In this document: positions 6,701-9,227 of the stretch, one piece after another
How positions within the stretch are numbered: the stretch's first letter is position 1
Layout: every line of letters begins with the position of its first letter
Assembly: GCA_016234425.1 (NCBI GenBank)
Contig: JACRCA010000174.1
Span: 1-9,227 of the forward strand
Direction: 5' to 3'
From: Deltaproteobacteria bacterium
Lineage (GTDB): Bacteria; Desulfobacterota; SM23-61
Length of the DNA: 9,227 bases
Notes under the pieces: model-generated
What the model saw: the letters and a program-made list of their open reading frames with translations, nothing else
What the model was told of the DNA's origin: nothing
Databases searched by the model: none
Position numbers and translations under genes: made by a program

Positions 6701-6965
6701 CCCCATAAGCCGGGAGAAAAAGTTTAAGCGCTTACTTTTCCGCGGAGAGAAATGGGCGGAGAAAGAAAAAACCCTGAAAAAGATCGTCCATACTATTACT
6801 CAGGGAATTGCGGAAGGGACTTTTTTCGCTTACCCCAGCGATGGAAGAAGCTGTGGGTATTGTGATTTCGGCCGCCTGTGCGAGCATGGTGTGGAGGTGC
6901 TCTTCGAACGAAAGAAAGACGACCCGAGGGCGGCCACATTTTTAGAGATGAGAAGAATTCCCTAA
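3774..6965 (+). CDS. addB: AddB subunit of the AddAB helicase-nuclease (double-strand-break repair)
   Basis: AddB is the partner of AddA in the cytosolic complex that unwinds and resects double-strand DNA ends and prepares 3' tails for RecA. The protein has 1063 aa, close to the roughly 1,100-1,170 aa of Gram-positive AddB. The N-terminal half is a helicase-like fold without a working ATPase: at 39-54 I read LVVLVGSNLLSLYLRR, and no GxGKT Walker A is present, unlike Bacillus AddB. Helicase-like remnants are seen at 286-350 (EMPEVREIVREI, EMAILLRN) and 544-575 (ARGLSFRAVFIPGLVER). The C-terminal PD-(D/E)XK nuclease has GSVIHAVLH (793-801), GRIDRVD (913-919) and DYKTG (931-935). Four cysteines match the AddB iron-sulfur cluster: Cys763 in AACPFRYF and Cys1027-x2-Cys1030-x5-Cys1036. 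The start has only a weak ribosome site (AGGG, 9 nt away). It precedes addA by 25 bp in the usual addB-addA order, so the two are very likely co-transcribed. Confidence 0.93.
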   Translation: MKEEKKERKLFLAPFQPELEESFFDFIKEKKERDPLIPLVVLVGSNLLSLYLRRVFVQKGLNHINLRFLTFIDLARALSEESLSKEMLKPWPRFGDLVAIISLIEKLGENSYFQPIADRRGFQRGLAATFQDLWEGGIEELPVKAEKKLIELGDLYRAYRSMIGKEFYNDSERLFRAAQEMPNFGRIFGCRELIIYGFYDFTEAQKRLVKACTDQLRVTAFMPWRPSAGFAYASSTLQWYKELGFKGIPLEKPDKEKKNSLPLLQQDLFLEKSRGFKAPHDGAVKLISAPNEMPEVREIVREILRLAKEENINFHEMAILLRNPDIYGSLILETFQAFKIPVYFQGGVPLWQTQVGKSSLLLLDLVGSNLKRSEVMEFLTFAPIAWSRFFPEAPSPAQWDLISREAGIVEGRKQWEEKLSSWMTQWQEKESQDDTQRKDSLGQAAEDFRMFLKKFFADLDRFPARGTWKRMSAASIVFLQGYLAEGETREAISQTLRELEALDALGREIDVWQFKEIFTQALKEKTIPQGAFQKSGILVSDLMPARGLSFRAVFIPGLVERAFPGPMRQDPLLLDHERQEVNEALGEKGKLPLKRFRLPEEQLLFSLAVGSAREKLILSYPRLDSSSGRERLPSFFLLRVGEALQGESVDYSQLETLPAYQRVPLSRLAPEDLTQAIDEEEYDLGQVRKALRSNDKGEISYLKFFFPTFSRAERLASLRWGFRVFTEYDGCLKSDRALKQLQESFTLSGKTLSPTKLETYAACPFRYFLSEVLELRPLPSPEEIRRIQPLDRGSVIHAVLHQFYRQVLKKTPGPLRPENMEVYWRIMLEVSSRVFAEAEEQGLTGLPLLWELDRQTILEDLRAFLKNETLQEKMMPADFEIRFGYEKAISPKDPLDKPPSLTLDDGTVVSFRGRIDRVDLAPEEKYLRVIDYKTGKIQGEEDGFCGGTTLQLPIYLMAAWQIWSQANRENSWAEYYPISREKKFKRLLFRGEKWAEKEKTLKKIVHTITQGIAEGTFFAYPSDGRSCGYCDFGRLCEHGVEVLFERKKDDPRAATFLEMRRIP

Positions 6966-6990
6966 ACAATCCGAAAGAGCTTTTCCCTTT

Positions 6991-9227
6991 ATGATCGAAG
7001 ATATGCTCTTCCCTGATCAGGCCGACCGGGAGGCCGCTCGCCATGACCTCGATCGCTCCCTGTCCGTGGAAGCGGGGGCGGGAACGGGCAAGACTACCCT
7101 TTTGGTGGAGCGGATCATCTCGTTGATCAAAAACAGACGGGCTACCCTGGAGCAGATTGTGGCCATTACCTTCACGGAGAAGGCTGCAGGTGAGCTCAAG
7201 GTTCGCTTACGGGAAGCCCTCGAGAAAACCATTACTCAAGCCGAGGGAAAAGAATTGGGATCGTTGCTTCAGGCCTTACGAGATTTAGAGCGTGCGCCCA
7301 TCTCCACAATCCACTCTTTTTGCGCCAGCCTTCTTAGGGAACGTCCCGTGGAGGCAGGGGTTGACCCAAACTTTGAACCCCTCGATGAGATTGGTCTGGA
7401 TATGCTCTTCCAGGAAGCTTGGGAGGGTTGGCTGAGGAAGGAGATGGAAAAGAAAGCCCCCCCCTTACGCCGGGCTCTCGCCCTTGGTATGAAGTTGGAA
7501 TCGATGGCCCAGCTTGTACGGCAGGTTTATGACAACCGTGACCTCATCCCCGAAGGTTCGTTCCCCAGACCCACTTATTCCATTGACGCCTTTCTGGGAA
7601 ATTTGGAAGAAGGGGTGCAGAAAGCCTGGGTTTTGGCGGAGACAAATTGTCAGGACAAGGAGGATCGAGGGTTTCAGGCCATTCAGTCTCTGAGGGAAAA
7701 AGTGATCGAATTGCAGGAGGCCGGCGAGGAGCGAAGAGAGGTTATCCTCCTTAGGGAATTGGAGATCAAAAGCCAGGGGAATAAGCAGAATTGGAAGCCC
7801 CAGTCGAGCTGTGACGTCCAAAAGCAGATCTGCCAAAAACTGGGCGCACAGCTGGAGACATTGAAAGAGTTTATCCGCGCCGATGTAATGGCCGAACTGG
7901 TAGAGTGGCTGAAAAAATATCTCAAAACCATTCAAGACGAAAAAGCTGAGCTGGGAATGTTAGATTTCCAAGACCTTCTGTTGTTGGCCAGGAATCTGCT
8001 GAAAGGCAATAAAGAGGTCCGCAGGTACTTCCAGGAAAGAATCCGTTACCTCCTGGTGGACGAGTTCCAGGATACAGACCCTCTTCAAGTTGAGGTAGTC
8101 TTTTTCCTGGCCGAAGATGGGACTCAGGCTGGGAAGTGGGAGGATGTCGTTGTGGCTCCTGGCAAACTTTTCCTGGTGGGAGATCCCAAGCAGTCTATAT
8201 ACCGCTTCCGGCGGGCGGACATCGAGACTTACGAAAAGGCCAAGGAAAAACTGGAAGCCCAGGGAGATGGATTAAAAGCCTTCCAGAATTTCCGTACCGT
8301 TCCTTCGATCATCTCCTGGGTCAACCGGGTTTTTGCGGATTTGATCCAACCCTCAGAAGAAGGCCACTTTCAGCCAGCCTACATTCCCCTCGTAGCCCAC
8401 CCCGATCGGAAAGAGCTCGTGGCCAACCAACCTGGAATCATCCTCCTGGTCCCGCCACCGAACTTCAACAGCCAGGAAGCGTCCGTAGGAGAGACGAGGG
8501 AAGTAGAGGCCCATTCCATTGCTGCTATGATCGAAGAAATAGTGGCCGAAAGATGCCCAAGGCGGTGGGTGATTCTTGATAAGAAAGAAAAGGCTAACAG
8601 AGCAATCGGCTACGGAGACATCGCCTTGCTCTTCCCCACCTTTTCCGGCATCGAGATCTATGAAGAGGCCCTGAAAGCTAAGGGGATTCCTTATCGGTTA
8701 GAGGGGGGGAAAGAATTCTACATGCGCCAGGAGGTCAGGAGTCTTCTTTGTTGCCTGAAGGCTCTGGATGACCCAGCGGATGAAATTTCCCTGGTAGCGG
8801 CCCTACGTTCTCCTTTCTTTGGTTTTTCCGATGAGGAGATCTTTCTCTTCGTCTCATGCGGCAACCACTTGAATTACCTCAGTTCTCCAGAGAGAAAGGA
8901 GACCAAGTTTGCCGAAGCTTTCTCCTTATTGCGCTCCCTTCACGAGAAAAGAAATTCTGTCTCCATTTCCGGTACGATTTTGGAGCTGCTCTCTTTGACT
9001 AAAGCTTTAGAGTTTTCCCTGCTTCGTCATGGAGGGGAGCAGACCGCAGCCAACCTGAGAAAGGTCCTCGAACAAGCCCGGGGATTCGAAAGGGAGAGGC
9101 AGGCCACATTCAGGCGTTTCGTTGCCTGGCTGGAGACCAGAGAAGAAGAGGGGGTGCGGGAAGGAGAATCTCCCTGGTCGGAAGAGGGAGAGGAGAACGT
9201 TCAATTGCTGACCTTGCATAAAGCGAA
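6991..9227 (+). CDS. addA: AddA subunit of the AddAB helicase-nuclease (N-terminal part, cut by window edge)
   Basis: AddA is the motor of the complex, a superfamily 1 (UvrD/RecB-like) ATP-dependent 3'-5' helicase. The frame is open from the ATG at 6991 to the window end, giving 745 residues; Gram-positive AddA is about 1,200 aa, so the C-terminal nuclease should lie beyond the window. Motifs seen in order: Q-motif-like FPDQADREA (7-15), Walker A EAGAGTGKTT (27-36, Lys34), motif Ia AITFTEKAAGELK (58-70), STIHSFC (105-111), Walker B LLVDEFQDTD (354-363), motif III LVGDPKQSIYRFRRAD (395-410), motif IV FQNFRT (431-436), and a motif V-type VQLLTLHKA (737-745), where the window ends. No internal stop or frameshift is seen. 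An ATG at 7003 (Met5) is an alternative start; neither has a strong ribosome site. I exclude RecB because of the adjacent AddB and the lack of recC or recD nearby, and plain UvrD because of the long insert between motifs Ia and II. Confidence 0.93.
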   Translation, partial: MIEDMLFPDQADREAARHDLDRSLSVEAGAGTGKTTLLVERIISLIKNRRATLEQIVAITFTEKAAGELKVRLREALEKTITQAEGKELGSLLQALRDLERAPISTIHSFCASLLRERPVEAGVDPNFEPLDEIGLDMLFQEAWEGWLRKEMEKKAPPLRRALALGMKLESMAQLVRQVYDNRDLIPEGSFPRPTYSIDAFLGNLEEGVQKAWVLAETNCQDKEDRGFQAIQSLREKVIELQEAGEERREVILLRELEIKSQGNKQNWKPQSSCDVQKQICQKLGAQLETLKEFIRADVMAELVEWLKKYLKTIQDEKAELGMLDFQDLLLLARNLLKGNKEVRRYFQERIRYLLVDEFQDTDPLQVEVVFFLAEDGTQAGKWEDVVVAPGKLFLVGDPKQSIYRFRRADIETYEKAKEKLEAQGDGLKAFQNFRTVPSIISWVNRVFADLIQPSEEGHFQPAYIPLVAHPDRKELVANQPGIILLVPPPNFNSQEASVGETREVEAHSIAAMIEEIVAERCPRRWVILDKKEKANRAIGYGDIALLFPTFSGIEIYEEALKAKGIPYRLEGGKEFYMRQEVRSLLCCLKALDDPADEISLVAALRSPFFGFSDEEIFLFVSCGNHLNYLSSPERKETKFAEAFSLLRSLHEKRNSVSISGTILELLSLTKALEFSLLRHGGEQTAANLRKVLEQARGFERERQATFRRFVAWLETREEEGVREGESPWSEEGEENVQLLTLHKA

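Noticed and set aside
7465..7935. 156-codon minus-strand open frame
   Set aside because: It lies wholly inside addA in antisense. The addA frame is continuous there with clear helicase context before and after, and the antisense product has no recognisable motif.
8136..8579. 147-codon plus-strand open frame
   Set aside because: It overlaps addA in another frame across motif III and following conserved sequence; its composition (Arg/Pro/Ser-rich) is typical of an out-of-frame shadow.
1..9227. Mobile element, CRISPR, tRNA, toxin-antitoxin or defence island
   Set aside because: No transposase, integrase, terminal repeats, spaced direct-repeat array, tRNA-like cloverleaf or small gene pair was seen. 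AddAB is housekeeping recombination machinery and alone does not mark a defence island.

Overview
The window looks like ordinary chromosomal DNA from an anaerobe-type bacterium. It carries two unrelated gene groups facing away from each other across a 163-bp intergenic region. A Thermodesulfobacteriota (deltaproteobacterial) origin or something similar is my best guess. The hints are the AddAB-type rather than RecBCD-type recombination enzyme, the strong AGGAGG ribosome sites, and the mix of short-chain acid transport with MFS transport. No 16S or other taxonomic marker is present, so this is inference only. I see no tRNA, rRNA, CRISPR array, insertion sequence or phage gene.

The left part (1-3610) is read on the minus strand, in this order: an MFS permease of the monocarboxylate/oxalate-formate type (2330-3610), a fold-type I PLP aminotransferase of the glutamate-1-semialdehyde aminomutase family (778-2124), and the N-terminal 172 residues of an AtoE-family short-chain fatty acid transporter (1-517, cut by the window edge). 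All three point the same way. However, the gaps of 205 and 260 bp each hold a promoter-like TTGACA element followed by a leader of about 160 nt, so the genes may form separately controlled units rather than one tight operon. Together they suggest uptake or exchange of small carboxylic acids plus transamination of an amino or keto acid. The exact substrate cannot be read from the sequence.

The right part (3774-9227) is read on the plus strand and encodes a helicase-nuclease for double-strand-break processing: addB (3774-6965, complete) followed after 25 bp by addA (6991 to the end, first 745 residues). AddB keeps the C-terminal PD-(D/E)XK nuclease with its four-cysteine iron-sulfur signature but has no visible Walker A motif. 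AddA has the full set of N-terminal superfamily 1 helicase motifs, and the window ends inside the motif V-type LTLHKA segment. The two proteins would form the heterodimer that unwinds and resects DNA ends before RecA loading.

I did not find a convincing new biological system. The points most worth a second look are a T10 homopolymer exactly between the -35 and -10 of the atoE promoter, an SD-sequestering hairpin with a near-perfect orphan Shine-Dalgarno in the atoE leader, substrate-site changes showing that the aminotransferase is probably not HemL, and a compact overlapping divergent promoter region upstream of addB.
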